From Pseudomonas sichuanensis (GTDB lineage: Bacteria > Pseudomonadota > Gammaproteobacteria > Pseudomonadales > Pseudomonadaceae): a DNA stretch of 64,000 nucleotides. Below are positions 1 to 6,867 of the stretch, piece by piece (within the stretch, counting starts at the first letter, position 1; the number at the start of each line of letters is the position of its first letter). The stretch spans positions 1 through 64,000 of the forward strand of contig NZ_QKVM01000012.1 in NCBI RefSeq assembly GCF_003231305.1, given 5' to 3'. The position numbers were made by a program, and so were the translations under genes. Below the pieces are notes generated by a model that did not search any database, was not told the origin of the DNA, and worked only from the letters and a program-made list of their open reading frames with translations.

Positions 1-186
1 ACGCACGTCCTTGACGATCTGCATCAGGAGCCAGCCTTCGGCCTCAGTGAGGTTATGGCCGGTGATGGCGTTGAAGGCCTGGACTGTCTTCACCATGCTG
101 CGGGTGCCGTCCGGTGCGTCGTACTGCTTGCCGCGTTCGGCCTGCACGTCGATGGCGGCCTGCAGGAAATCAGTGGATTTCTTCAC
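1..186 (-). CDS. Partial phage protein, DUF6378-like
   Basis: The 62 visible residues start at a GTG (184-186) that overlaps the stop of the upstream gene (GTGA), so translation is probably coupled. The protein begins MKKSTDFLQAA and contains the segments ERGKQYDAPDG, SMVKTVQAFNAITG and LTEAEGWLLM. This pattern is familiar from small proteins of unknown function (DUF6378) in early regions of Pseudomonas and other phages. The gene runs off the left edge, so its length is unknown. It is the most distal visible gene of the leftward operon. No catalytic motif is seen. Confidence 0.7.
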   Translation of the reverse strand, partial: MKKSTDFLQAAIDVQAERGKQYDAPDGTRSMVKTVQAFNAITGHNLTEAEGWLLMQIVKDVR

Positions 187-434
187 AGCTGATACCTCTC
201 TTCATTCCATGGCGCAGGCGCACCTGCAGGTGTTGGTCCGTTCTGCTGTTCGTGCGGGGAGAGCTGGCGCTCGTTGCCGGCCTGCAGCTGGCTGTCGGGG
301 ATGCAGCTGATGCCGACCCCATTCAGCAGGTAGCAGGTGACGCCGCGCTGGCTGTCGTGCTGTACGTCGATGACTTTCTCGGTTGCGCTGGCGCCGGTGG
401 ACAGCAGCAGGAGGCAGAGGGCGAGGCGGGTCAT
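183..434 (-). CDS. Small secreted phage protein, unknown
   Basis: The product has 83 residues. Its start ATG overlaps the stop of the upstream gene (ATGA at 431-434) and its stop overlaps the next GTG start, so it belongs to the overlapping operon. Residues 1-18 form a short signal peptide (TRLALCLLLLSTGASA), followed by a small mature domain with two cysteines (GVTCYLL and GISCIPD) that could form a disulfide. The C-terminal third is proline- and glutamine-rich. I do not recognise the family; an exported or periplasmic role is inferred from the signal peptide only. Confidence 0.6.
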   Translation of the reverse strand: MTRLALCLLLLSTGASATEKVIDVQHDSQRGVTCYLLNGVGISCIPDSQLQAGNERQLSPHEQQNGPTPAGAPAPWNEERYQL

Positions 435-808
435 GACTTAAGTGCCTCCATGCCCTGGTCGATTGCGCGGTCTAGCGCATCATTGGCGAGAATATCCTCA
501 TGCTCGGCGTAACCGCAGATGATGGGCGGCATGTTGTATTCGCTGCCCAGGTCTTCCTGGCCGTCAGGATCGCGCAGCCAGCGGTACCGCTCTGCGTCAG
601 TTCGGAGGGTGCGGACTTCTGCAATCAGGGTCAGCATGACGGCAGGGTCAGCCAGAACCAGGTAGCGCTCATCTGTTCCAAGCAGGTCGGCGTCTTCGAC
701 CATTCCCTTCCAGCCGTGGGAGCGGATCACATCCTCGGCAGCGGCCTTGGCGGCGACATGCAGGGCGTCCAGATCGATGGAGTCGAGGGCGGTTTTTTCT
801 ATAGGCAC
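431..808 (-). CDS. Phage early-region protein, unknown
   Basis: The product has 125 residues. It starts at GTG (806-808) with an AAGGA ribosome site seven bases upstream. The motif LADPAVMLTLIAEVRTL followed by DAERYRWLRD is a pattern seen repeatedly in variable early proteins of Pseudomonas and lambdoid phages, where such proteins are loosely grouped and of unknown function. The C terminus is acidic. The gene lies 84 bases downstream of the methyltransferase and overlaps the next gene by four bases, so it is part of the leftward operon. No enzyme motif is visible. Confidence 0.65.
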   Translation of the reverse strand: MPIEKTALDSIDLDALHVAAKAAAEDVIRSHGWKGMVEDADLLGTDERYLVLADPAVMLTLIAEVRTLRTDAERYRWLRDPDGQEDLGSEYNMPPIICGYAEHEDILANDALDRAIDQGMEALKS

Positions 809-892
809 GGTCGTTCCTTGGCCGCCATATCGCGGCAGTGAATAGAGGGGAGAGGGGTTATAGTTGGTCGGAGTACAAGTGTGCTCTTTCGG

Positions 893-1816
893 TCATGCGG
901 CCTTCAACAAAGCCTCGATAACACGCTGACCGGCCAGGGGTGGCACCGCGTTGCCTGCCATGTGCATCGTCAGGCGATGGTTGTGCGGCCGCAGGGTGTC
1001 AGCCGGGAACGACATTGCGGCCAGGGCCTCGTCAGCGCTGAGCATCCGCATGCGGTCGCCGTCAACAAGGGCCCAGCGGTCCAGGGTGGTGATTGTGCCG
1101 ATCGGCCGGTTGATGTCGCGGCCTGTGGTGCCGGATCCTTTGCCGTAGTAGGGCATGATGAACCGGTCTCCGAAGCGCTGGCGGCCATTGCGCACCCGGT
1201 CGAGGGTGGCCTGTGCCCGGCCTGGCTTCTCGATCTGCGACCAGCGCCCGGCGTCGAAATCGAGGAAGCTGCTGGCCGGCACATGCCGCTCCTGCGGCAG
1301 CTGCAGCATCAGTGGCGCCTTGCTGCGAGTCAGCACCATGAACAGGCGGACCCGGTGCTGCGGTACGCCGAGGTCGGCGCAGTCCACGATATGCGGCGCG
1401 GCCTGATATCCCAGCGCCTGCACAGCCTGTAGCCAGGCTGGGTAGAGCACCCAGTCGGTGAACTCCGGCACGTTCTCGATTACTGCGGCCTGCGGCCGGT
1501 GGAACTCCAGCGCAGACACCGGGGCCCAGGCTGTCGAGCGCGAGGCGTCGTGCTCCGGGTTGCCGGACTTCTTGCCGCGGGCCTTGGCGTGGCCCTGGCA
1601 ACACGGCGAGGCGAGCAGAATGTCGTGCGCTGGCACCTGTTCCCACCGAGCCTGGTGCAGGTCCTGGCAAACGTGCTGCGTTTCAGGGTGGTTGGCGCTG
1701 TGCCATTCAACGGCAACGGGCCAGTGGTTGGCCGCCCAGAGAACCTGGACGCCTGCGGCACGCGCGCCTGCGCTCCATCCGCCGAGGCCAGCGAACAGGT
1801 CGATTGCTGTGGTCAT
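893..1816 (-). CDS. Phage DNA (cytosine-5) methyltransferase
   Basis: The 307-residue protein should transfer methyl from S-adenosylmethionine to C5 of cytosine in a specific DNA sequence. It shows the family motifs in order: DLFAGLGG (SAM binding, residues 6-13), a motif IV of the SPCCQGHA type (catalytic Cys probably C73), ENVPEF (114-119), QHRVRLF, and a final GNAVPP. The ATG at 1814-1816 overlaps the stop of the 71-residue upstream gene (ATGA), which fixes the start even though a longer frame exists. No endonuclease is adjacent, so it is an orphan methyltransferase, probably protecting element DNA or altering host methylation. Target site unknown. Confidence 0.9.
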   Translation of the reverse strand: MTTAIDLFAGLGGWSAGARAAGVQVLWAANHWPVAVEWHSANHPETQHVCQDLHQARWEQVPAHDILLASPCCQGHAKARGKKSGNPEHDASRSTAWAPVSALEFHRPQAAVIENVPEFTDWVLYPAWLQAVQALGYQAAPHIVDCADLGVPQHRVRLFMVLTRSKAPLMLQLPQERHVPASSFLDFDAGRWSQIEKPGRAQATLDRVRNGRQRFGDRFIMPYYGKGSGTTGRDINRPIGTITTLDRWALVDGDRMRMLSADEALAAMSFPADTLRPHNHRLTMHMAGNAVPPLAGQRVIEALLKAA

Positions 1817-2028
1817 AAGGTGCACGTCCCATCGTCTACTGCGGTGTAGGTGATTTCGAAGCACAAGAAACTTCCGTCTTCGAAGTAGAAGACCTTGCGC
1901 TTATCGGTGACTTCCCGCCGGGTGAAGGCCGCAACCGATGCGTTGTACGGGTCACTCGACCTGCGAATGCATTGAGCGATAGTCAGGTTCGCCGATGTTG
2001 TCCGGCGCTCAGCGGCTGCTGCTTGCAT
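1813..2028 (-). CDS. Small protein between DGR RT and methyltransferase
   Basis: The product has 71 residues, with a GAGG ribosome site about seven bases before the ATG. The first 46 bases overlap the 3' end of the reverse transcriptase gene in another frame, and the stop overlaps the methyltransferase start. The middle reads REVTDKRKVFYFEDGSF, followed by a C terminus with two cysteines. No known domain is recognised. Its place right after the reverse transcriptase raises the possibility of a DGR accessory role, but similar filler genes are common in phage operons, so this is only contextual. Confidence 0.55.
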   Translation of the reverse strand: MQAAAAERRTTSANLTIAQCIRRSSDPYNASVAAFTRREVTDKRKVFYFEDGSFLCFEITYTAVDDGTCTL

Positions 2029-3191
2029 GGTGCGCCTCGTCGATTGGGGTAGGTTTTAGTCAGGTCACCGTTGACCGTATGCCCGCGGCGTAACACCAGG
2101 TTCGCCAGGGTGGCCCGATCTTTCTGGCTGTGGCTGGCCTGCCGGAGCAGGCCGAAGTAACTGTTGGCGGTCTCGCGTAGGTCTTCTGCAGACGCTTGGG
2201 CCGTTCGCTTTAGTGCTTGCGCTACCGACTTCTTGCGAGTGGTGCGCCGCCAGGGCTTGATCACATGCCCGACGAAGTCCACGCCGCGGTCGATGGGCTG
2301 CAGGATGGTCTTCGACGGGTTGAGCCTGACGCCCAGGCTTGGCAGGAAGTCTTCGATTTGTCGGAGCCAGTCGTTCAGCTGTTGCGGCGACTCATGCAGC
2401 AGCACGAAGTCGTCGACATAGCGGATGTAGTGCTTCACGCCGAGCGTGTGTTTGCAGAACTTGTCTAGGGCGTCGAGGTAGACGTTGGCGAAGAACTGCG
2501 ACGACAGGTTGCCGATCGGCAGGCCCAGGTATGCAGGCTGCGCAGTCAGGCGCTTGTGCTGCGGCACACGATTGAACAGGTGCGCCGGGCTGCGCTCTAC
2601 GTAGTTTTCGCGCGGGTCGTGCATCAGCACCTGCAGGGAAAGCTGCTTGAACCATGGGTCATCGATACGGCTGGCCAGCTGGCGACCCAGCACGCGCTTG
2701 TCGATCGACACGAAGAAGTTGGCCAGGTCGCACTTGAGGTAGAAGCCCGGGCGTGACCAGTTCTGCGTCTGGCTGCGGATCTTCGCTTCCAGCCGCTTAC
2801 CGGCGTATAGCGTGCCTCGCCCTGGGATACAGGCGCAGCTGTCCGCTATGAAGCTGCGTTCGATGCCGGGGCCGATGCGGTTGTATAGCAGGTGGTGCAC
2901 GATGCGGTCGCGGAAGTCGGCGGCCCATACCTCGCGTGCCTTTGGCCGGGTGACGACAAAGCAGATTGAGCGACCTGGCCGGTATCGGCCGGTGACCAGA
3001 TCGCGGTGCAGCTCTTCCAGGTTCTGCTCCAGGTTCATTTCGAAAGCCAGCGCGCTGTTGCTGTTGCGCTTCGAGCGTCGGCAATCGTAGTAAGCCTGAA
3101 CCAGTTCGCTGAACGGGTAAGGGGTCGAATCTGCGGACGGGGCGGACACGGAGCTCGTTGTTCTTGTCGTTGTTGTTCTGATTGCCATCAT
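1983..3191 (-). CDS. DGR reverse transcriptase
   Basis: The 402-residue protein is the reverse transcriptase of a diversity-generating retroelement. It copies the template RNA into cDNA with errors opposite adenine. Visible family features are YPFSELVQAYYDCRR at the N terminus, the palm aspartate in KCDLANFF (D155), the DGR-type motif LGLPIGNLSSQFF (222-234) in place of the retroviral QG motif, and the catalytic YVDD (258-261). No maturase, RNase H or integrase domain follows, as usual for DGR enzymes. Start uncertain: ATG codons at 3191 and 3188 lie inside the template repeat without a clear ribosome site; GTG at 3149, also inside it, is an alternative. The conserved domain begins at about 3120, so some overlap with the template seems unavoidable. 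Confidence 0.95.
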   Translation of the reverse strand: MMAIRTTTTRTTSSVSAPSADSTPYPFSELVQAYYDCRRSKRNSNSALAFEMNLEQNLEELHRDLVTGRYRPGRSICFVVTRPKAREVWAADFRDRIVHHLLYNRIGPGIERSFIADSCACIPGRGTLYAGKRLEAKIRSQTQNWSRPGFYLKCDLANFFVSIDKRVLGRQLASRIDDPWFKQLSLQVLMHDPRENYVERSPAHLFNRVPQHKRLTAQPAYLGLPIGNLSSQFFANVYLDALDKFCKHTLGVKHYIRYVDDFVLLHESPQQLNDWLRQIEDFLPSLGVRLNPSKTILQPIDRGVDFVGHVIKPWRRTTRKKSVAQALKRTAQASAEDLRETANSYFGLLRQASHSQKDRATLANLVLRRGHTVNGDLTKTYPNRRGAPCKQQPLSAGQHRRT

Positions 3192-3231
3192 CGAAGGTCA
3201 TGTTGAATGCGTTGTTGGCTGAGCGCTGCGA
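3131..3231 (-). repeat. DGR template repeat (TR)
   Basis: This 101-nt sequence is the non-variable donor of the retroelement. Read on the minus strand in the target-gene frame it contains eight AAC codons and one AAT codon, the adenine-rich codon design of DGR templates: random change of the adenines gives many residues but no stop codons. The final 26 nt (3131-3156) are identical to all three variable repeats and act as the presumed initiation-of-mutagenic-homing sequence. It lies between avd and the body of the reverse transcriptase gene and overlaps the latter's 5' end in a different frame. Confidence 0.95.
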
Positions 3232-3395
3232 CCGGTCGTGCTATCTACGTCGCCCCGGCGATCACTCAGCGGGGAAACTGCGCTGGACCTACACGGACGC
3301 TTTAGACCGGCGGTATCCATGGATGCGCATGGCGGTGCTCACAGAGCAGCGGCAACGACCAGATTCAATTCGCACAGGCCTGAAAGCCGTAACCT
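3232..3395 (-). ncRNA. Probable 5' part of the DGR template RNA
   Basis: This 164-nt stretch between the avd stop and the TR has no convincing gene. On the minus strand it can form a CCCCG/CGGGG hairpin (about 3252-3273) shortly before the TR. In studied DGRs the RNA template includes sequence on both sides of the TR, from the end of avd into the spacer, so this region is a reasonable candidate for the upstream flank. This is inferred from position and comparison with the Bordetella phage system. Confidence 0.45.
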
Positions 3396-3752
3396 TCAGG
3401 CAGCGGGCGCGGATGGGGTGGAGCGTTTCCAGGCATTGGCCTGCTTTCCGATAGAGGTGGTTACCTCCATGGTGGCGGCATGCTGGGGGACGCTGATGAA
3501 ACGGCTGTCCTTAAACAGTCGCATCAGCAGCTCAATCACCTGAACCTTCTCGGCCAGGTCGGTCAGGTGCGGACGCTTGTCTCGGGCAGCATTAGCCCTG
3601 GCAATAAGCATGAGCACGTCAATACACTCGTCGATCACCCGACGTCCCAGAGACTGTTTCAGCTCGCGCGGAATGTTTCGTGTGAGATTGGTCGCCATCT
3701 GCAATAGGCCGCTGGCGGCTTTGTAGATGGATAGATCGGTGTGCATTGCCAT
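3396..3752 (-). CDS. avd: DGR accessory variability determinant (Avd)
   Basis: The 118-residue protein belongs to the four-helix-bundle Avd family, a pentameric, positively charged partner that binds the reverse transcriptase and the template RNA and is required for mutagenic homing in the best-studied DGR. Family pattern: HTDLSIYKAASGLLQM at the N terminus, NIPRELKQSLGRRVIDEC, then LIARANAARDKRPHL, and the C-terminal SIGKQANAWKR. It is basic overall. It sits in the canonical position, upstream of the TR and reverse transcriptase and downstream of target gene 1, on the same strand. Confidence 0.93.
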   Translation of the reverse strand: MAMHTDLSIYKAASGLLQMATNLTRNIPRELKQSLGRRVIDECIDVLMLIARANAARDKRPHLTDLAEKVQVIELLMRLFKDSRFISVPQHAATMEVTTSIGKQANAWKRSTPSAPAA

Positions 3753-3773
3753 GTCATGCCCCTCCTTGGGCGG

Positions 3774-3791
3774 CCGGCCGCAAGCGGCCGG
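3774..3791 (-). other. Hairpin downstream of variable repeat 1
   Basis: A perfect palindrome, CCGGCCGC-AA-GCGGCCGG, folds as a 7-bp stem with a four-base loop. It begins 29 bases past the 3' end of the first variable repeat, just outside the target gene stop. DNA hairpins or cruciforms of 7-10 bp close behind the variable repeat stimulate target recognition in the Bordetella phage DGR. No T-run follows, so it is a poor terminator. The functional role is inferred. Confidence 0.6.
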
Positions 3792-3804
3792 TTAAATGAA
3801 TGAA

Positions 3805-4413
3805 TTACTGAATAACTTCGCTGCGGACGGGGCGGACACGGAGCTCGTTGAACTTGCCGTAGTAGAACTGAATGCCATCACCGAAGTGCATGGAGAATGC
3901 GCTGAGGGCTGAGCGCTGCGAAGATGACCAGTACGCTGCATTGCGGAACGCCTCGGCTCCACCTTCGCGGAATGCTTCGTGCGCCGTCTGGACCGGATCT
4001 TCTTCGGTGTACAGCAGGCCTACAGGCTCGCTGTTTGGGTTATCGCCGCTGCGGGCGTACTGCCAGTTTTCTTCGGTGGTCGGCTTGAAGTGCCGGTACT
4101 GGAGTTCCTGAACGTCGCGGGCAGGGATCGCCCAGTCGCTGTGGCCGCCAATATCTAGGGCCAGCACCCGTTTTGCCAGATCACTGCCAGCGGCGGCCAT
4201 GGCTTCGGTGTTGGCCCGGCTGTTCGTGAAGCTGCCGGCGCCCTCAATCTTGACGCCGTACTCTCCCCAGGCGCCCACAAGTTCATGCTCGGCGCCGGCA
4301 GTGATGTGTAAGCAGCGCACGCCGGTGTCCGGGTCGCGGGTGATGCCGGTGACAAAGCCGCCACCGTAGGCCTGGCCAATTGCTGGGGTTTCTTTTTTTT
4401 CAACTGCGCTCAT
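3805..4413 (-). CDS. DGR target protein 1 (DUF1566/C-type lectin fold)
   Basis: The 202-residue protein has a C-terminal variable domain of the DUF1566/Lcl-C type, predicted to adopt the C-type lectin fold used by DGR targets. The domain begins near IGQAYGGGFVTGI and has the conserved HSDWAIPARDVQELQY and AYWSSSQRSA motifs; the last 38 residues hold the variable repeat and end RVRPVRSEVIQ. It carries an extra insert (about residues 120-160) compared with the other two targets. No signal peptide or membrane segment is present, so it is cytoplasmic or particle-borne. It starts at ATG 4413, 69 bases after target 2, and precedes avd. The ligand is unknown. Confidence 0.88.
   Translation of the reverse strand: MSAVEKKETPAIGQAYGGGFVTGITRDPDTGVRCLHITAGAEHELVGAWGEYGVKIEGAGSFTNSRANTEAMAAAGSDLAKRVLALDIGGHSDWAIPARDVQELQYRHFKPTTEENWQYARSGDNPNSEPVGLLYTEEDPVQTAHEAFREGGAEAFRNAAYWSSSQRSALSAFSMHFGDGIQFYYGKFNELRVRPVRSEVIQ
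3821..3921 (-). repeat. DGR variable repeat 1 (VR1)
   Basis: The 101 nt align without gaps to the TR at 3131-3231. I count 16 substitutions, 15 at template adenines; the exception is a C-to-A change in one ACC codon. The 26-nt 3' block is identical to the TR. It encodes the end of target protein 1, and the variable codons fall at the AAY codons of the template. Confidence 0.93.
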
Positions 4414-4439
4414 GTGCTGCTCCTTGACGTGCAGGCAAC

Positions 4440-4459
4440 AAAAAAGGCGCTGCTGCGCC
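4440..4459 (-). terminator. Hairpin plus T-run after target gene 2
   Basis: On the minus strand, GGCGC-AGCA-GCGCC is followed by six T. It lies 36 bases beyond VR2 and could be a weak intrinsic terminator limiting read-through to target 1, avd and the RT, or the DGR-associated hairpin behind VR2, or both. The stem is only five base pairs. Confidence 0.55.
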
Positions 4460-4482
4460 CCTGTGTTCGAATGAATGAAGGA

Positions 4483-5079
4483 TTAAATGAAGTATCTGCG
4501 GACGGGGCGGACACGGAGCTCGTAGTACTTGGCGTCGTTGTACTGAAGGCCATCCGCGAAGGTCATGTAGAATGCGCCGTTGGCTGAGCGCTGCGAGCTG
4601 CTCCAGTAATAGCCCTTAGTGATCAGTCCGTGCACCCAGGCCTGATAGAGCTGCGAGGCCGCTGGCAGATCGAAGTCGGAGTGGCCGTCAGCCTGATGTT
4701 TGCGCGCAGCTTCGGCAGCAGGGTGGCCGCCCTCGGCAATCAGCGCATCAGTGTTCGCCTTGCCGTCGTGGCGACTGGCTGCATTCGACTCCTGATTGCG
4801 GCCGCCCCATTCATGCTCGCCCACATCCTCATGGGCGAGGATCAGGTAGTGCGCCGGCACGTCGCCGATGGATGGTACGAAGCCGCCATTGATGCCGCCT
4901 TGGTCTGGCCATGGCTGGCCGATCCCGGGAACATCTACAGGCGCGGTCGGCGAAGTAACGAGGTCAGGTAAAGCACCGAGCTGCCCGATGATCGAAGCCA
5001 GCGCTAACTGAGCGACAGTCGAGGCGGGGATCTTTATGGTGGCTTCACCGATGGAGAGCGTGATTTTTTCAGGTTTCAT
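4483..5079 (-). CDS. DGR target protein 2 (DUF1566/C-type lectin fold)
   Basis: The 198-residue protein has an N-terminal extension of about 55 residues (MKPEKITLSIGEATIKIP...) absent from targets 1 and 3. The same DUF1566-like domain follows: IGQPWPDQGGINGG, HADGHSDF-like ADGHSDFDLPAASQLYQ, and YYWSSSQRSA. The C-terminal variable repeat encodes several tyrosines and ends RVRPVRRYFI. No export signal is present. It starts 15 bases after the stop of the preceding gene. Tyrosine enrichment at template AAY positions is typical of DGR-evolved binding surfaces. The binding partner is unknown. Confidence 0.9.
   Translation of the reverse strand: MKPEKITLSIGEATIKIPASTVAQLALASIIGQLGALPDLVTSPTAPVDVPGIGQPWPDQGGINGGFVPSIGDVPAHYLILAHEDVGEHEWGGRNQESNAASRHDGKANTDALIAEGGHPAAEAARKHQADGHSDFDLPAASQLYQAWVHGLITKGYYWSSSQRSANGAFYMTFADGLQYNDAKYYELRVRPVRRYFI
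4496..4596 (-). repeat. DGR variable repeat 2 (VR2)
   Basis: The 101 nt align without gaps to the TR. There are 12 substitutions, 11 at template adenines; the exception is the third base of one GAT codon, changed to G. The 26-nt 3' block is invariant and the match continues two bases (AT) past it. It forms the C terminus of target protein 2. Confidence 0.93.
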
Positions 5080-5094
5080 GCTGGTTCCTTGAGG

Positions 5095-5406
5095 TTATTC
5101 GTCATGGCATATGCGCAGGGCTTGCTGCCTGCTGAAATTGTCGAGCTTCTGCGCCACGATTCTCGAAATGCTGATTTCGTGGCGCGGCGCACTGAGAAAG
5201 TGGCGGGCCGCTTCAGGCCCTAGCTCATGGATGCGGTGAATCAGCAGGGTCATGGCCTCGCCGTTTTCCTCGACTTCAGCCCAAGCCTTGATGTCATTCA
5301 GAGCCTGCCTGGTTCCTGCTCGGGCCTTCATGCGCAGGTCTTCTTCCTGTAAGCGCCCGGCCTTTGCCCTGCGCTTCTCGTCGCGTTGTTGCTGGGTCAT
5401 CGCCAT
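5095..5406 (-). CDS. Phage early protein, unknown
   Basis: The 103-residue protein is highly charged and predicted mostly helical. The N terminus is basic and glutamine-rich (TQQQRDEKRRAKAGRLQEED), followed by an acidic stretch (WAEVEENGEAMTLLIHRIHELG). A strong GGAGG ribosome site precedes ATG 5406. It lies between the RMF-like gene and DGR target 2 on the same strand. No family is recognised. The charged helical N terminus would suit nucleic-acid or protein contact, but nothing in the sequence proves it. Confidence 0.65.
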   Translation of the reverse strand: MAMTQQQRDEKRRAKAGRLQEEDLRMKARAGTRQALNDIKAWAEVEENGEAMTLLIHRIHELGPEAARHFLSAPRHEISISRIVAQKLDNFSRQQALRICHDE

Positions 5407-5447
5407 GGAGAACCTCCTTCAATCCGCTAGGCGGCAAGTTGAACTGC

Positions 5448-5642
5448 TCATGCCGCCTTGTTCTTTGCTGCGCGCTTCGGATTTTTCTGTTCAATCTCGA
5501 GATCCATGTCATTCCAACCGGCCAAGAACCAAGAGCCATGAAACGTGTGATAGGCGAATGGGTTGGCCATCTTGCCGCCACCGTTGCGGCGGCATTCCCG
5601 GCCAAGGTAGTAAACGCTGGGATGCTCTCCGCAATCGCTCAT
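5448..5642 (-). CDS. RMF/CrpP-like small protein
   Basis: The 64-residue protein matches the spacing of the ribosome modulation factor fold: an N-terminal LGRECRRNGG segment, then NPFAYHTFHGSWFLAGWNDM, which resembles the NPY...W..GW signature of RMF and the plasmid/phage CrpP family. RMF dimerises stationary-phase ribosomes, and CrpP-like proteins occur on mobile elements. The usual Cys-Pro-Tyr is Asn-Pro-Phe here. It starts two bases after the SSB stop, so it is co-translated. The assignment is by motif only; activity is unknown. Confidence 0.55.
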   Translation of the reverse strand: MSDCGEHPSVYYLGRECRRNGGGKMANPFAYHTFHGSWFLAGWNDMDLEIEQKNPKRAAKNKAA

Positions 5643-5644
5643 GG

Positions 5645-6187
5645 CTATGCACCAACTAGGTAGTGGAGCGGGGCGAACGGGATGTCGTCGTCGAAGTTGT
5701 CCGGCGGAGCGGCCTGCTGGCTCTGCTGTCCGTAGTTTTCATTCTGGTTGTAGTTGTGCTGCTGGCGAGGCTGCTGCCGCTGTTGTTGAGGCTGCCGTTG
5801 TCGCTGCTGTTGCTGTTGCTGTTGACCGCCGCCCTGGTTGTCGGGTCGGCCTCCGAGTAGCTGCATGGTGCCGTTGATGTCGACAATGATCTCGGTGGTG
5901 TAGCGCTTGATGCCGTCTTTTTCCCACTCGCGGGTCTGCAGCTTGCCTTCGATGTACACCTGCGAACCTTTGCGCAGGTATTCACCGGCGATTTCGGCAA
6001 CCTTGCCGAACAGCGAAACGCGGTGCCACTCGGTGCGCTCGACCTTCTGGCCGGATTGCTTGTCGGTCCACTGCTCGCTGGTAGCCAGGCTCAGGTTGGT
6101 CACGGCGTTACCGTTGGGCAGGTAGCGGACCTCGGGGTCCTGGCCGCAGGTGCCGACCAGGATGACTTTGTTTACTCCGCGGGCCAT
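5645..6187 (-). CDS. ssb: Single-stranded DNA-binding protein
   Basis: The 180-residue protein coats ssDNA during replication and recombination. The OB-fold domain (residues 1-115) is typical: [56 protein letters not shown] low-complexity Gln/Arg/Asn linker follows (about 120-155). The acidic tip DDDIPF, which in most SSBs is the extreme C terminus and docks partners, is followed here by nine more residues (APLHYLVGA). It sits with the exonuclease and Erf genes, forming a recombination cassette. Confidence 0.95.
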   Translation of the reverse strand: MARGVNKVILVGTCGQDPEVRYLPNGNAVTNLSLATSEQWTDKQSGQKVERTEWHRVSLFGKVAEIAGEYLRKGSQVYIEGKLQTREWEKDGIKRYTTEIIVDINGTMQLLGGRPDNQGGGQQQQQQQRQRQPQQQRQQPRQQHNYNQNENYGQQSQQAAPPDNFDDDIPFAPLHYLVGA

Positions 6188-6195
6188 GTTGTCTC

Positions 6196-6867
6196 CTAGC
6201 GCTGCAGTGCTTTGCGAACGAATGGGTCGAGGTCAGGTTGGTTGAGCAGCCAGCGGCGGTAGTCGGCCGGCAGATCGCTGAACTTGGCGCCTCGATACTT
6301 GCCGAATCCAATCACGGTCGGGATACGGGCGTCTTCGGAGATGATCCAGAGTTCTTCCCAGCCGGCCACCGGGCGGCCAAGTTCGGCAGCCAGAGCGTCA
6401 AGGATCTTGATCAGCAGCAGTCGGCAGTTATTCACGTCGTCCAGGGCGGCATGGGCGTTGCGCAGCAAATCTCGCGCTTCGCTGCGATAGTGCAGGTAGA
6501 TCATCGCCGACTGCGAGTGGGAATCGGCGTCGGGCCACAGCCGACGGCTCAGGGCAGCAGTACAGATCCGCTTGATCTCTGGCCGACCGATGACTCCCCA
6601 GTCGTAGTCGACGTTGTGGCCGATCAGATACTCAGCCTCGGCAGGCAGCGCGAACTCGGCATGGCCCTGGCAGTCCGCCAGGTCCTCATCGAGGATGTGG
6701 CTGGTGGCCAGGGCGCCAAGCTCAATCGGCTTGCCAGGTTTGTATCGCTGTAGGAATTCGCCAGCCACTGGCAGACCTGGGATAGCTAAAAGTTGCAGCC
6801 ACGCGGCCTCGACCAAGTGCGGCTCGTTGAAGCCAGTAGTTTCGCTGTCGAAGATGAAGGCATTCAT
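6196..6867 (-). CDS. DnaQ-like 3'-5' exonuclease
   Basis: The 223-residue protein is a DEDD exonuclease of the RNase T/ExoX group. Visible motifs are FDSETTGF (Exo I, catalytic D and E, residues 6-13), [10 protein letters not shown] (Exo II, about 82-91) and [14 protein letters not shown] (Exo III, about 138-151, with H and D). The C-terminal segment ([15 protein letters not shown]...[11 protein letters not shown]) is the DUF3820-type tail seen on such phage nucleases. Its ATG overlaps the Erf stop (ATGA). It probably resects or trims DNA ends for Erf-mediated annealing. Confidence 0.88.
   Translation of the reverse strand: MNAFIFDSETTGFNEPHLVEAAWLQLLAIPGLPVAGEFLQRYKPGKPIELGALATSHILDEDLADCQGHAEFALPAEAEYLIGHNVDYDWGVIGRPEIKRICTAALSRRLWPDADSHSQSAMIYLHYRSEARDLLRNAHAALDDVNNCRLLLIKILDALAAELGRPVAGWEELWIISEDARIPTVIGFGKYRGAKFSDLPADYRRWLLNQPDLDPFVRKALQR

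Noticed and set aside
2797..3201. A 134-codon open frame through the template repeat in the target-gene frame (starting MTFDDGNQNNNDKNNELRV)
   Set aside because: It exists because the template keeps the reading frame of the target genes. Past the repeat it runs antisense-free through the RT gene in a wrong frame with no family features, so it is not a fourth target gene.
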